A stretch of DNA of 54,691 nucleotides from JAGTVG01 sp964389805 (GCA_964389805.1 CAYMFU010000181.1:1-54691); one strand, 5' to 3'. Numbered from the stretch's first letter, positions 33,671 through 43,197 are shown. Notes: a model not told the origin generated them from the sequence alone. Program-made: numbers and translations.

Positions 33671-34762
33671 ATGAGGAAACCGATACTTATTATTATTCTG
33701 GGAATCAGCTTGTTTGTTTTCCTGGCATGGTATTTTTCCAACATTTTTTTCTATCTGGTCATTTCCGGCATTTTGGCTACTATACTTCGACCATTAGTTG
33801 ATTACATACATAAGGCTCAGATTTATCGGGTCCATATTCCAAGAGTACTATCCGTACTGGCTTCATTTGCTGCCTTTATCTTAATTGTATTTCTGTTTAT
33901 TTCAGTTTTTATTCCTTTAATAAATGAGCAACTGGGAATCTTATCATCCCTGAATTATGAAAACATAATATCACAGGTGAGTATTCCAATTAATAATCTG
34001 GAGGATTTCCTAATCCAGAATAATTTATACAATCAGCCTAAGGGCACCTTGATGACTAATATTAAAGATACCATTGCTGCATTTATAAATGAAGGAGGAG
34101 CAATTAATATTGGATTGATCATCAATAACCTTTTCACTGTCGCTGGCAGTGTAACTATCGGCATATTAGCTGTGATCTTTATTACCTTCTTTTTATTATA
34201 TGAAAAGGGTATTTTCAGAAAGGTTGTCTTAAAAATGGTTCCGAACAATTATTTTGAAATGGTTATCACTGCCTTTGCCAAAATTGAAAAACTCCTCTCC
34301 AATTACCTGATTGGTATATTGGTCCAAATGACTGCAATATTTACACTTGCGACTATCGGACTATCTATAGTAGGAGTAAAATATGCAGCCTCAATAGCTC
34401 TTTTCGCTGCTGTAGCAAATCTAATACCCTACCTTGGCCCACTTTTAGGGGCAGTCTTTGGTATTGTAATATCCTTATCAGTTTCAGATTTCACTTCTGT
34501 GAATGATATGCTTTTTATGATCCTCAAGATCATAACTGTTTTTGGGATTGTACAAATAAATGACAACCTGGTATTTCAACCCCTAATTTTTTCGAAAAGC
34601 GTAAAAGCACATCCTTTAGAAATTTTTATCATTATTTTTGTGGGGGCAAGCCTGGGGGGGATCATTGGTATGATTGCTGCTATACCCGTTTACACCATCG
34701 TCCGGGTTAGTTTTATTGAATTCTCCAGTGGATTTAAACAGTATCAGATCTTTAAAAATTGA
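33671..34762 (+). CDS. AI-2E family transporter-like membrane protein
   Basis: 363-aa polytopic protein of the AI-2E (PerM/YhhQ-like) family. N-terminal helices, a soluble loop with amphipathic segments (about 90-150), and a C-terminal bundle of about four helices. LLSNYLIGILVQMTAIFTLATIGL and the NLIPYLGPLLGAVFGIV stretch are family signatures. Members have been proposed to export autoinducer-2 or act as sodium/proton antiporters; which applies here is unknown. It follows a terminator but has no clear promoter of its own within the 20 bp before the ATG. It ends 7 bp before ychF. Confidence 0.88.
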   Translation: MRKPILIIILGISLFVFLAWYFSNIFFYLVISGILATILRPLVDYIHKAQIYRVHIPRVLSVLASFAAFILIVFLFISVFIPLINEQLGILSSLNYENIISQVSIPINNLEDFLIQNNLYNQPKGTLMTNIKDTIAAFINEGGAINIGLIINNLFTVAGSVTIGILAVIFITFFLLYEKGIFRKVVLKMVPNNYFEMVITAFAKIEKLLSNYLIGILVQMTAIFTLATIGLSIVGVKYAASIALFAAVANLIPYLGPLLGAVFGIVISLSVSDFTSVNDMLFMILKIITVFGIVQINDNLVFQPLIFSKSVKAHPLEIFIIIFVGASLGGIIGMIAAIPVYTIVRVSFIEFSSGFKQYQIFKN

Positions 34763-34769
34763 TTAAAGT

Positions 34770-35864
34770 ATGGGATTACGTTGTGGGATAGTTGGATTAC
34801 CTAACGTGGGTAAATCGACATTATTCAATTGTTTATCGAATGCAAAAGCTGAAGCCGCAAACTACCCGTTTTGTACGATCGAACCTAATGTGGGTATTAT
34901 TACGGTTCCTGATGAAAGGATCAGCAATCTCGCCGAGCTTGTACACCCAAAGAAAATAACGTCCACGGTTATAGAATTTGTTGATATAGCTGGTCTTGTA
35001 AAAGGGGCCAGTAAGGGGGAAGGATTAGGCAACCAATTTTTAGGAAATATCAGAGAGGTGGATGCCATAATTCATGTTATCCGTTGTTTTGAAGATGAAA
35101 ACATATCTCATGTAGATAGAGAAATCGATCCTGTTTCGGATAAGGAGATAATAGAAACAGAATTGCAATTAAAAGATCTTGAGACAATTGAAAAACGGAT
35201 CCTGAAAACAGAAAAAACAGCAAAATCGGGAGATGCAAATTCAAGAAAAGAGATGCTTGTTCTGGAGAAAGCTAAAAATCATCTGGAAGAAGGGAATAGT
35301 ATAAGAACTATGGTTTTTAACCCTTTGGAGAGTCAGTTGTTAAAAAAAGAACTCCAATTATTAACCTCGAAACCAGAGATATATGTAGCTAATGTTGACG
35401 AAGAATCAATTCATGATAATAAGTATACTCGGCAATTGAGAGATTCTATACCCGATAAGAATCGTGAGATAATAACTATATGCGCTTCTCTGGAAGCTCA
35501 AATCGTCGAACTTGATGAGGATGATAAACATATGTTCCTGCAAGAATATGGCCTCAAAGAATCTGGATTGGTTCGCTTGATACATGCAAGCTATAGTATC
35601 CTGGATCTGATTACTTTTTTTACAGCCGGAGAGAAAGAGGTGCGGGCTTGGACGGTTCGAAAGGGCTCAAAGGCCCCTCAGGCTGCGGGTGTAATTCATA
35701 CGGATTTTGAACGTGGTTTTATTCGGGCTGAGGTAATAAAATATAATGACTATTTACACTATAAAAGTGAAAATGCCTGCAAAGAAGCGGGGAAATTATT
35801 TGTTGAGGGTAAAGATTACGTAGTAAAGGACGGAGATGTAATGTATTTCAGATTTAATGTATAA
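34770..35864 (+). CDS. ychF: ribosome-associated ATPase YchF (Obg family)
   Basis: 364-aa Obg-family P-loop protein that binds ATP rather than GTP. G1 is GLPNVGKST, G3 is DIAGLVKGASKGEGLGNQFL, and the specificity loop reads NVDEE in place of NKxD, which fits ATP preference. A C-terminal TGS domain is present (VRAWTVRKGSKAPQAAGVIHTDFERGFIRAEV). It acts on ribosomes and stress response. Standard length and motifs. A lone cas6 gene starts 227 bp downstream on the same strand. Confidence 0.97.
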   Translation: MGLRCGIVGLPNVGKSTLFNCLSNAKAEAANYPFCTIEPNVGIITVPDERISNLAELVHPKKITSTVIEFVDIAGLVKGASKGEGLGNQFLGNIREVDAIIHVIRCFEDENISHVDREIDPVSDKEIIETELQLKDLETIEKRILKTEKTAKSGDANSRKEMLVLEKAKNHLEEGNSIRTMVFNPLESQLLKKELQLLTSKPEIYVANVDEESIHDNKYTRQLRDSIPDKNREIITICASLEAQIVELDEDDKHMFLQEYGLKESGLVRLIHASYSILDLITFFTAGEKEVRAWTVRKGSKAPQAAGVIHTDFERGFIRAEVIKYNDYLHYKSENACKEAGKLFVEGKDYVVKDGDVMYFRFNV

Positions 35865-36018
35865 AATGCTCTTAGATTTTAATATATTGAAAAAAAATAT
35901 TACTTTGTAATCTGAATAAGGTATATGTATTATTTAAATTTAGCGTTATACTAAAAAAACTCTATTTTAAATAGATTTTTTATCGAAAATGTAAACAATT
36001 TTTTAACTTATTCGTTTA

Positions 36019-36026
36019 CTTTTGAA
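36019..36026 (+). promoter_or_regulatory. candidate -7 element TACTTTTG before cas6
   Basis: Fits TAnnTTTG, 65 bp before the proposed TTG start of cas6. No good -33 element is seen. It suggests cas6 has its own promoter and is not simply read through from ychF. Confidence 0.4.
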
Positions 36027-36091
36027 ACTTAAATCCATTTCTATTGTAGATTTTTACTAGTACTTTTTAACACTTATAAATTTTTAGAGAA

Positions 36092-36895
36092 TTGAGGATC
36101 AGATTAATTTTTATTTTAAAAAATAAAGGGGGATATGTTCCATTTCATCACCAATACCTGCTTACTCAGCTTATAAAAGGCATTTTGCTAAAGGGAGGGA
36201 AAGAGGAATACTTCAATTATATCGGATATAACTTTTCTGGTCTAAAAGGCCAGACTAAGATCAGCCGTAATGGATTGCATTTTTTCTCAAGCCGAGTAAC
36301 ATTGGTTATTTCTTGTATGAATAAAGATTTCATTGACTATTTTGTGAAAAACGTTTTTGATTTTCCACAACTTGAGGTTGGTAATCTTACTTTAATTCCA
36401 GAAATGGTGGAAGAGGAACAAACTGTTGAGTTCGAAAATGTAAATAAATTTATTTGCATTTCTCCCATAGTGTTGACTTCTCCTAGTTTCAACGATTCAG
36501 AAGGGAAAAAATTCATACATCCCGAAACAGATGAGTTTTCGGACCTGTTATATGAATCTACCATTCTCAGGATGAACCAGTCAGAACTATTTACACCTGA
36601 ACAACTGAAAACGTTCTTTAAGTTTCAACTGGTGCCTGATCATTCATATTTAATGAAGATTGAGCAGAGCCAGAAGAAATTTGCCAGGATATATCCTGTT
36701 TTCGATCAGGATGTAAAATATGAAGTACGCGGTTATACATTCCCGTTTACCTTATACGCTGCTCCTGAGGTACAACGATTCGTTTTTATCCTGGGGTTAG
36801 GTGCTTATAGCCACAAAGGATTTGGAATGCTGGATCTAGCTAATATTGATCCTACGAAAAGAACAAAAGAATATAAGGTAGAAAACTATATTTAG
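36092..36895 (+). CDS. cas6: lone Cas6-family endoribonuclease
   Basis: 267-aa RAMP protein of the Cas6 family, which cuts CRISPR precursor RNA within repeats. The N-terminal strand-helix carries VPFHHQYLLTQLIKG, with His19/His20 near where Cas6 enzymes put their catalytic His. The C-terminal glycine-rich loop GLGAYSHKGFGML (about 235-247) is the classic RAMP signature. The start is TTG at 36092. No other cas gene and no repeat-spacer array occur anywhere in the window. Its stop overlaps that of the T9SS plug gene on the other strand by 4 bp. It could serve an array elsewhere, or cut a non-CRISPR RNA. Confidence 0.85.
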   Translation: MRIRLIFILKNKGGYVPFHHQYLLTQLIKGILLKGGKEEYFNYIGYNFSGLKGQTKISRNGLHFFSSRVTLVISCMNKDFIDYFVKNVFDFPQLEVGNLTLIPEMVEEEQTVEFENVNKFICISPIVLTSPSFNDSEGKKFIHPETDEFSDLLYESTILRMNQSELFTPEQLKTFFKFQLVPDHSYLMKIEQSQKKFARIYPVFDQDVKYEVRGYTFPFTLYAAPEVQRFVFILGLGAYSHKGFGMLDLANIDPTKRTKEYKVENYI

Positions 36896-38190
36896 TTCCT
36901 TGGGTCATTGTTAAAGAATACATAGCCGGCAAGAATTTCATATGTTCTTCCCTGAGGTTTAACATATACAAGAATTTCATAATCGTTCTCTGTCTCAAAA
37001 TGACTTCCTTCAACGGCATATAAATCATCAGGGGTATAATACATGTAATCATACCATCCCTGTTTCAAAAGTGCATCCGCTCTATATCCTCTAAGCTCAT
37101 CGTCATATTGCATTTTAAATTCAGGAAGCAGATCGTAGTTACTTAGTTTACCAAAAATGTATACTTCTGTAGAGAGTTTTTGTGGAGATTGAAGAAAAAA
37201 ATGTACGTTAGCATACTCAGACTCAAGTCTTGGGTCCTGGGCATCAATATTTGATATTATATAGCCTCCATTAAGGTCATCCCAGATACTATAAAACTCT
37301 TTCTCTCTGATTTTATCCTGTAGAAGAAAGGCATCTACTCTATCCTCTTTTAAGAATACCCGGTCCACATTTCTACCAGGGGCAATCACTGAGTTCAGAT
37401 CAAAAAATCTGAATTCATTACCCCCAAAAAAATTATTTTCAAGATTGAAAGGCCTGTATTCAAGTTCTTTTTTGAATTCGTCGATTTGGGTGGCCCTTAA
37501 ATTATATATTGCTGTTACCCATGACTGATTTTGCCTCAAAACTACCTTTATGTCGTTCTGGGGATTGAAAATGTCTATTTTATTGTAATTTAAAATAAAA
37601 TCGATCTGTTGATGGGTCCTTCGTTCCTGCACTCCCATAGACTCTCCATAGGAATATGCAATGCCTATTATCTGATCATACACCATAAACCTCTTTGAAA
37701 AAGCCAATTCTTCCGGATCGTCTTTATTGTATGCAACCAGAAGGTAGTTCCCGGGGATCATTACCCGTGGTAACACCAAAGTGTAGTGTGTATAAGGTAT
37801 CCTGGAATATACACTATACTCATAATCAAGAATGTCGAACTCATTATAGGAAGTCAGGTATTCTATAGGTCTGAGATCTGAAGGTGTCCAATCCCAGCTA
37901 CAGTGAATTATTTTGGCTTGAAAATATCTGGCATCCTCATATAATTCATCAAATTCGAGTATTAACTGGTTGGGGGATGCAATATTAATAGCAGGTGGCT
38001 CGATTTTTGATCTGATATTTTTATCGGAGTACAGGTTTACGGTTTTTATATTAGGATTATATATATGATCCCGGTACTCAAGGTCAGTGGTATTCTTTAA
38101 GTTGTTTTTAGTTTTAGCATAGACTTTTTTGTGTGAGTAGTCGTTAAAAAGGATAATAAGGGCGAAAATAACTAAGGTTACTTTTTTCAT
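36892..38190 (-). CDS. type IX secretion system plug protein (DUF5103)
   Basis: 432-aa secreted protein of the DUF5103 family, which includes the plug that closes the periplasmic-side or lateral opening of the SprA translocon in T9SS. A signal peptide covers about residues 1-25. Family segments include IIHCSWDWTPSDLRPIEYL, YSRIPYTHYTLVLPR, GNYLLVAYN and WYDYMYYTPDDLYAVEGSHF. The plug role is from family knowledge. It supports T9SS in this organism, consistent with the type B CTD adhesin upstream. Divergent from the ECF sigma factor gene with 106 bp between. Confidence 0.9.
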   Translation of the reverse strand: MKKVTLVIFALIILFNDYSHKKVYAKTKNNLKNTTDLEYRDHIYNPNIKTVNLYSDKNIRSKIEPPAINIASPNQLILEFDELYEDARYFQAKIIHCSWDWTPSDLRPIEYLTSYNEFDILDYEYSVYSRIPYTHYTLVLPRVMIPGNYLLVAYNKDDPEELAFSKRFMVYDQIIGIAYSYGESMGVQERRTHQQIDFILNYNKIDIFNPQNDIKVVLRQNQSWVTAIYNLRATQIDEFKKELEYRPFNLENNFFGGNEFRFFDLNSVIAPGRNVDRVFLKEDRVDAFLLQDKIREKEFYSIWDDLNGGYIISNIDAQDPRLESEYANVHFFLQSPQKLSTEVYIFGKLSNYDLLPEFKMQYDDELRGYRADALLKQGWYDYMYYTPDDLYAVEGSHFETENDYEILVYVKPQGRTYEILAGYVFFNNDPRN

Positions 38191-38296
38191 TGGTTATATT
38201 TAAACGATAAAAATAGAAATTAATTTAATTTCCAACCAAATATATAATATTGGTGTCATTAGATAAAATCGATGCCAATAGAATGTCAGGCATTGA

Positions 38297-38851
38297 ATGG
38301 AAGATTTCAAACAATTAATTAATGACTGCATTGCTGAAGACCGGAAAGCTCAGAAAAAGCTTTACGATCTTTTTGCATCGAAGATGATGATGATCTGTTT
38401 GAGATATTCAAAATCAGATCTGGAAGCAGAAGATATATTGCAGGAATCGTTCATTAAAATATTTAAAAACCTGAAAAATCTAAGGGAATATACGAATGTT
38501 GCGGCCTGGATCAAGAAGATAGTGATTAACACTGCCTTGAATTACCAACGAAGCAAGTTGTATTTATATCCTATGGTAAATGTTGAACATTTGAAGATGT
38601 CATACGATGAGAATGTGGCATTATCAAATTTTCATCTTGAGGAATTACTGAATATGATCCAGGATCTTCCGCTTGGATGCCAGGTGATTTTTAACCTTTA
38701 TGCAATTGAAGGATACACGCATAAGGAAATAGCGGAGCAATTAAAAATTAGCGAAGGGACTTCAAAATCGCAGTATTCTAGAGCTAAATCTTTATTGCAA
38801 TTGAAGTTATTAGAGAGTGATAAAGGAAATTATGAAGAAGCTGAACGATAG
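38297..38851 (+). CDS. ECF-type RNA polymerase sigma factor
   Basis: 184-aa sigma-70 family factor of the ECF type. Region 2: KLYDLFASKMMMICLRYSKSDLEAEDILQESFIKIFKNLKNL; region 4: LPLGCQVIFNLYAIEGYTHKEIAEQLKISEGTSKSQYSRAK. It heads a five-gene run with a membrane protein, two lipoproteins and an outer membrane protein. The next gene starts inside its 3' end, so translation is coupled. It probably answers an envelope signal through that next protein. Confidence 0.95.
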   Translation: MEDFKQLINDCIAEDRKAQKKLYDLFASKMMMICLRYSKSDLEAEDILQESFIKIFKNLKNLREYTNVAAWIKKIVINTALNYQRSKLYLYPMVNVEHLKMSYDENVALSNFHLEELLNMIQDLPLGCQVIFNLYAIEGYTHKEIAEQLKISEGTSKSQYSRAKSLLQLKLLESDKGNYEEAER

Positions 38852-40244
38852 TTTCGAAAATAGATGGAAGGAGCAATTTGAGGATGCTGAAGCAACGCCA
38901 TCAGCATCTGTGTGGGATAGAATTGATGCGAACATGGCGGGGAGTGAGGTTAAACGGTATAAAAAGAAATTGTTTTATTATCAGATTACCGCCGCAGCCT
39001 CAATACTGCTGGCTTTATTGTTTGGTTCCTATATCTTATTCAATCTGAATTCAGATTCCAATCCTGGACAATTGGTACAATTACCTTCTGCAGTGGAAGA
39101 AAGTGAAAGTGGTCAGGCAGATGCCCCGGATATTTTTAAAGAACAAACCCAGAATTATGTAGAAGGTGATAAATATCAATCTGGGACCGCTCCAAGAGTT
39201 GCCTCCAAAGAAAACAGGACTGAAATTGTGCCGGTAAGTCTAACATCAAATCAGGATGAGATTGAAAACGAATTAAAAGTTGTGAGAAATTATATGAATG
39301 AAAATGCGGCCATAACGTATCATCTTGAATCTTCATTTAATGTCCCATATGAAAAGCCTGGGAGAAAATACTATCTGCAGAAGAAAGAAAATCCCTTCGA
39401 AACACCTTATGTAATGCCTTTTGAAGAAGAAGATCAGAATGAAGATTCTCAGAAATTGTGGGCTGGAGTTCTGGTATCATCCGGTGTATTTGATCCGAAT
39501 ATTAGCTATGAGGGATCCCCGGATATAATGGCAGATGCATCCCAAAATACTCTTGGTTCTGTTGAGCGTATCAATGCTACCAGTGCTGATCTTCAAAGCC
39601 AATCGAATTCCATGGCCTCCTATAAGCCAGAGGAATCCAGTTATAGGTCTGAAATGTCCGTTTCATATGGTCTGAATTTTGGCTATAAATTCAGCAAGAA
39701 ATTTGTTTTATTTAGCGGGGTAGGGTATCAGCATAATTTTGGATCTACATCGGTGAACACCTATATTGAGCCCACCGAAAGCCATGCTAAATATGCAAAC
39801 CATGCAATTGTAATCGAAAGAGCTAGCCCGGAATCAGGACTTAACTCCTATAATGAATTGAATACAGAGGTTCAATTGAATAGTACATTTGAGTTTATTA
39901 CCATTCCAGTGAATTTTGGATACTATCTGGTCGATAGAAAATTCAAATGGTTGATGACTGCGGGTGTCAGTACCGACATCTTTGTTAAGAACAGCATTGA
40001 TGATTCACAGAATCTCTTTGATCCCATTCAATATAAACTTGGTGATGATTCACCGTATAATCCTGTATATTTTAATGGTAAGTTTGGAACCATGCTGAAT
40101 TACACGTTCTTAAGGAACTATCAGCTTAGTCTTGAACCATCTTACAGGATAGGATTAAGCGAATTAACGAATAATAATGCGGCCTTTAGCAGCAAACCCT
40201 CCTCATTTATGATTTCCGCTGGGATAGCTTATGTTTTTAAGTAA
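38832..40244 (+). CDS. membrane anti-sigma-like N-terminus with outer-membrane beta-barrel-like C-terminus
   Basis: 470 aa from the ATG at 38832 (GGAAATT precedes it; an in-frame GTG lies at 38817). The cytoplasmic N-terminus (about 1-45) has the DAEATPSASVWDRI wording usual in Bacteroidota proteins paired with ECF sigma factors. One membrane helix at 48-70 follows, then a disordered acidic region to about 230. The last ~240 residues look like a beta-barrel of the PorT/OMP_b-brl type (SVSYGLNFGYKFSKKFVLFSGVGYQ to the end ISAGIAYVFK). It overlaps the sigma gene by 20 bp. The apparent inner-membrane helix with an outer-membrane barrel is topologically puzzling. Confidence 0.8.
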   Translation: MKKLNDSFENRWKEQFEDAEATPSASVWDRIDANMAGSEVKRYKKKLFYYQITAAASILLALLFGSYILFNLNSDSNPGQLVQLPSAVEESESGQADAPDIFKEQTQNYVEGDKYQSGTAPRVASKENRTEIVPVSLTSNQDEIENELKVVRNYMNENAAITYHLESSFNVPYEKPGRKYYLQKKENPFETPYVMPFEEEDQNEDSQKLWAGVLVSSGVFDPNISYEGSPDIMADASQNTLGSVERINATSADLQSQSNSMASYKPEESSYRSEMSVSYGLNFGYKFSKKFVLFSGVGYQHNFGSTSVNTYIEPTESHAKYANHAIVIERASPESGLNSYNELNTEVQLNSTFEFITIPVNFGYYLVDRKFKWLMTAGVSTDIFVKNSIDDSQNLFDPIQYKLGDDSPYNPVYFNGKFGTMLNYTFLRNYQLSLEPSYRIGLSELTNNNAAFSSKPSSFMISAGIAYVFK

Positions 40245-40315
40245 AATATAGTATGAAACTGATTGTGAGAGTTAATTATATTAGAAGTTTAATTTTATGA
40301 TTTAATGTTAAAACT

Positions 40316-41062
40316 ATGAATATTATGAGATTTGGAAGTGTTTTGATTTTGGTTTCCATAGTTTTATTTGGATGCAGTTTGGATAGTCCGGATGCCCCAA
40401 GTGGTGGCTATCTGGTAGAACGTAGTTTTTTTGATGAGGGTGATGAAGGTTGGGTCGCAGAATTTGCAGACTATCCCAAAGGATTGGAAGATTCGATGAA
40501 ATTGGAGTTTAAGCCCAGTTCATTGTTTGTATCTGAATCCATAGGAAATATATCGGCTTTCAAACAAAGCGGACATGCCACGAATTCTGATCTATTTATG
40601 TTTGTGAAACAACAAATATCAGGCTTGCAACCGAATTCAAGATATACTGTGAATATTGAAGTTGAGCTAAATTCTCAACTGAAAGAGGAATACGCTGGTG
40701 ATCTCGATAATGTAGCATACGGATCCTTCCTGAAAGTTGGGGCCTTTAAAACAGAACCAACAACGGTTATAGTCCAGGATGAGGACAATGCAGAGGTTTC
40801 AATTGTCAAGACTGATTTTGACAAAGGGGAAGACGATAAGGGAGGCCTGGATATGACAATGATAGGTCGATTGGAATATACAAGCTTAGAAGCTTCACCA
40901 ATCTTGTTGAATGGTTCAAACACCGATTTCCCTATTTATACAGCTACGGATGCAGAAGGCAAGCTTTGGATTGCCGTTGGAGTTGATACCAACATACCTG
41001 TTTATCAGGAAATTTCTTATACCTTCATTAATGCAGAGTTTCGATTCGAAGATAGTCTCTAA
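40316..41062 (+). CDS. lipoprotein of unknown function
   Basis: 248-aa lipoprotein with lipobox Cys20 (VLFGC). The remainder is mostly beta-strand, with a carbohydrate-binding-module feel (FFDEGDEGWVAEFADYP, LQPNSRYTVNIEVELNSQ), but no known domain is recognised. Third in the ECF sigma operon, 71 bp after the barrel protein. Product probably anchored in the outer membrane. Confidence 0.75.
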   Translation: MNIMRFGSVLILVSIVLFGCSLDSPDAPSGGYLVERSFFDEGDEGWVAEFADYPKGLEDSMKLEFKPSSLFVSESIGNISAFKQSGHATNSDLFMFVKQQISGLQPNSRYTVNIEVELNSQLKEEYAGDLDNVAYGSFLKVGAFKTEPTTVIVQDEDNAEVSIVKTDFDKGEDDKGGLDMTMIGRLEYTSLEASPILLNGSNTDFPIYTATDAEGKLWIAVGVDTNIPVYQEISYTFINAEFRFEDSL

Positions 41063-41131
41063 AATATAAGGTATTACAACCATAGGATTTCTACGGGTGT
41101 CATTATATCAAAACTTAAGAAACCAAATATT

Positions 41132-42424
41132 ATGAAAAGGATTGGAATTTTTGTGATCGTATTTTTTCTGTTAGGTATTTTTTTAAATGGCTGCACGGAT
41201 GATTGTGAATCAAAACTTTACTATACCTATTTATCACCGGTATATATGACCACTCAGGAAATCCGTGATGCTTTTGAGTATCAGAAACCTATTGAACTTT
41301 CTATTCCAGGTAAAATCTACCTGTTTGGGAACCATTTGTTTGTCAATGAAGTTGGCAAGGGAATTCACATAATTAATAACACTGATAAAAGAAATCCTAT
41401 AAATATTGGCTTTATTAATATTCCAGGAAACTATGATATGGCGGTTAAAGGCAATATTCTTTATGCAGATAATTATATAGATCTTCTGGCTCTGGATATT
41501 TCCAATACAAATGATGTAAAACTTGTCAAAAGACTTGAGGGTGTCTTTAATGATCACTATCATTATGAATTCATAGATCAAAATCAGGAAGCTGTAATAG
41601 TTTCTTATGAGGAAGTAGATACAACCTGGTACGATAATCCGGATTGCGGTGGAGTTATGCCACAATTTTTGAGATCTGAAGGTGGATTTATCACCTTTGG
41701 AGGAGCAATGGATGCATCTATAAATTCTACCCCACCACCTTCGGCCCAACAAACAGGTATAGGAGGCTCTATGGCCAGGTTTGCAATTGTAAATGACATA
41801 TTATATACCATCGGTAGCTATAATCTGGGGATATTCGACATTACAAGTACTTCAGATCCTGTATTTGGGAATCAGGTGGATATAGGATGGAACATAGAAA
41901 CGATCTTCCCGTATGAAAATAACCTTTTTATAGGAGCACAAAACGGTATGTATATTTATGACATTTCGGAACCATCTGCACCGGAGTATATGTCGACATT
42001 TGCCCATGTGACAAGTTGCGATCCTGTCGTGGTAAACGATGATTATGCTTTTGTAACACTTAGGTCTGGAACGGTTTGTCAAGGATTTACAAACCAGTTG
42101 GATGTTATTGATATTGGCAACTTGTATAATCCGTATCTTGTAAAAAGTTATCCTATGGAGAATCCACATGGCCTTGGATTGGATGGAGACGCTCTGTTTA
42201 TCTGTGAGGGAGAATGGGGGCTGAAAATATTTAATGCATCAGATATAAATACCATAACGAATAATCAGATAAAACACTATACTGATATGCATTCCTACGA
42301 TGTTATTCCATTTAATGATAATTTAATAATGATTGGAAGGGACGGATTATATCAGTATGATTATACCTCACTTGAAAACATTCAATTATTGAGCCATCTC
42401 CCAATCTATAACGAGAACCAGTAA
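41132..42424 (+). CDS. LVIVD-repeat beta-propeller lipoprotein
   Basis: 430-aa lipoprotein with lipobox Cys21 (LNGC). Repeated units of the LVIVD type are visible: KGIHIINNTDKRNPINIGFI, DLLALDISNTNDVKLVKRL, NLGIFDITSTSDPVFGNQV, GMYIYDISEPSAPEYMSTF and QLDVIDIGNLYNPYLVKSY. They predict a beta-propeller on the cell surface or in the periplasm. It follows the unknown lipoprotein after 69 bp and precedes the barrel-like protein by 2 bp. Ligand unknown. Confidence 0.85.
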   Translation: MKRIGIFVIVFFLLGIFLNGCTDDCESKLYYTYLSPVYMTTQEIRDAFEYQKPIELSIPGKIYLFGNHLFVNEVGKGIHIINNTDKRNPINIGFINIPGNYDMAVKGNILYADNYIDLLALDISNTNDVKLVKRLEGVFNDHYHYEFIDQNQEAVIVSYEEVDTTWYDNPDCGGVMPQFLRSEGGFITFGGAMDASINSTPPPSAQQTGIGGSMARFAIVNDILYTIGSYNLGIFDITSTSDPVFGNQVDIGWNIETIFPYENNLFIGAQNGMYIYDISEPSAPEYMSTFAHVTSCDPVVVNDDYAFVTLRSGTVCQGFTNQLDVIDIGNLYNPYLVKSYPMENPHGLGLDGDALFICEGEWGLKIFNASDINTITNNQIKHYTDMHSYDVIPFNDNLIMIGRDGLYQYDYTSLENIQLLSHLPIYNENQ

Positions 42425-42426
42425 AC

Positions 42427-43197
42427 ATGATTAAGTATTTTTTTATCGCACTGGTACTGATTATGATGGCAGATGGGCAGACATGTGCCCAGGAAGCAAC
42501 CAGGTTAAAAGTATCAGCCACTACTAATAATGGCGACAGGATCAACGGGTATATCAAAATAAAATCTCTGCCGTCTTATCTAACGGTCTACTATAATCCA
42601 CAAGATAGTATTGTATTAAATACCGATCTTCTAAGAGCAGCCAGTTTGAGAATTTATAATCAGTCGGATTCACCTCTTGAATCGGATGGGATAAATCAAA
42701 AAAAATTAAAAATAAGATATTTTAACAATACTCTTGTGGGTATTCTTTCAGGAAAAAGCAATGATGATTCTCAACCGGTCGCAAGTCTTACCGTAGAAAC
42801 AATAAATGGGATCCGAATTTACCGGTATTTATCTATAGGACTTGGGATCGCATACGATCAGTACAACTCAACGGCTACTTTACCTTTTTTCATTTCAGTC
42901 AGAGGTGATATAATAGATCATTATTTTACGCCTTATTACTTCGTTGATCTTGGCTACGGAAGTGCATGGGATACAAATCAGGAAAACAATGGATGGGAAT
43001 TTATTGATGTTGAAGGAGGGATCATGTTTCATTCCGGGATAGGATTTAAAATGTATAGCGGGGATAGGGTAAATGTCATGATCGCCCTGGGCTATAAACT
43101 ACAGAAAACAGTTTATCGACAGGATTGGGGTGGCGGAGAAAGAGTAACGGATCGTTCTTACAAAAGGCTGAGCTTTAGCATAGGGATTGGTTTTTAA
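42427..43197 (+). CDS. probable outer-membrane beta-barrel protein
   Basis: 256 aa with a signal peptide ending TCAQ. After a beta-rich N-terminal part with a NNGDRINGYIKI phrase, the C-terminal half shows alternating hydrophobic strands (YRYLSIGLGIAYDQ, HYFTPYYFVDLGYG, VNVMIALGYKLQ) and ends in aromatic Phe (SFSIGIGF), as outer-membrane barrels do. It starts 2 bp after the LVIVD gene and is the last gene of the ECF run. Its stop overlaps the ABC-F stop on the other strand (TTAA). Confidence 0.75.
   Translation: MIKYFFIALVLIMMADGQTCAQEATRLKVSATTNNGDRINGYIKIKSLPSYLTVYYNPQDSIVLNTDLLRAASLRIYNQSDSPLESDGINQKKLKIRYFNNTLVGILSGKSNDDSQPVASLTVETINGIRIYRYLSIGLGIAYDQYNSTATLPFFISVRGDIIDHYFTPYYFVDLGYGSAWDTNQENNGWEFIDVEGGIMFHSGIGFKMYSGDRVNVMIALGYKLQKTVYRQDWGGGERVTDRSYKRLSFSIGIGF

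Noticed and set aside
35865..36091. Possible CRISPR array next to cas6
   Set aside because: I read this gap and the surrounding sequence for direct repeats of 25-40 bp with regular spacing and found none; only an AT-rich stretch with a promoter-like motif.
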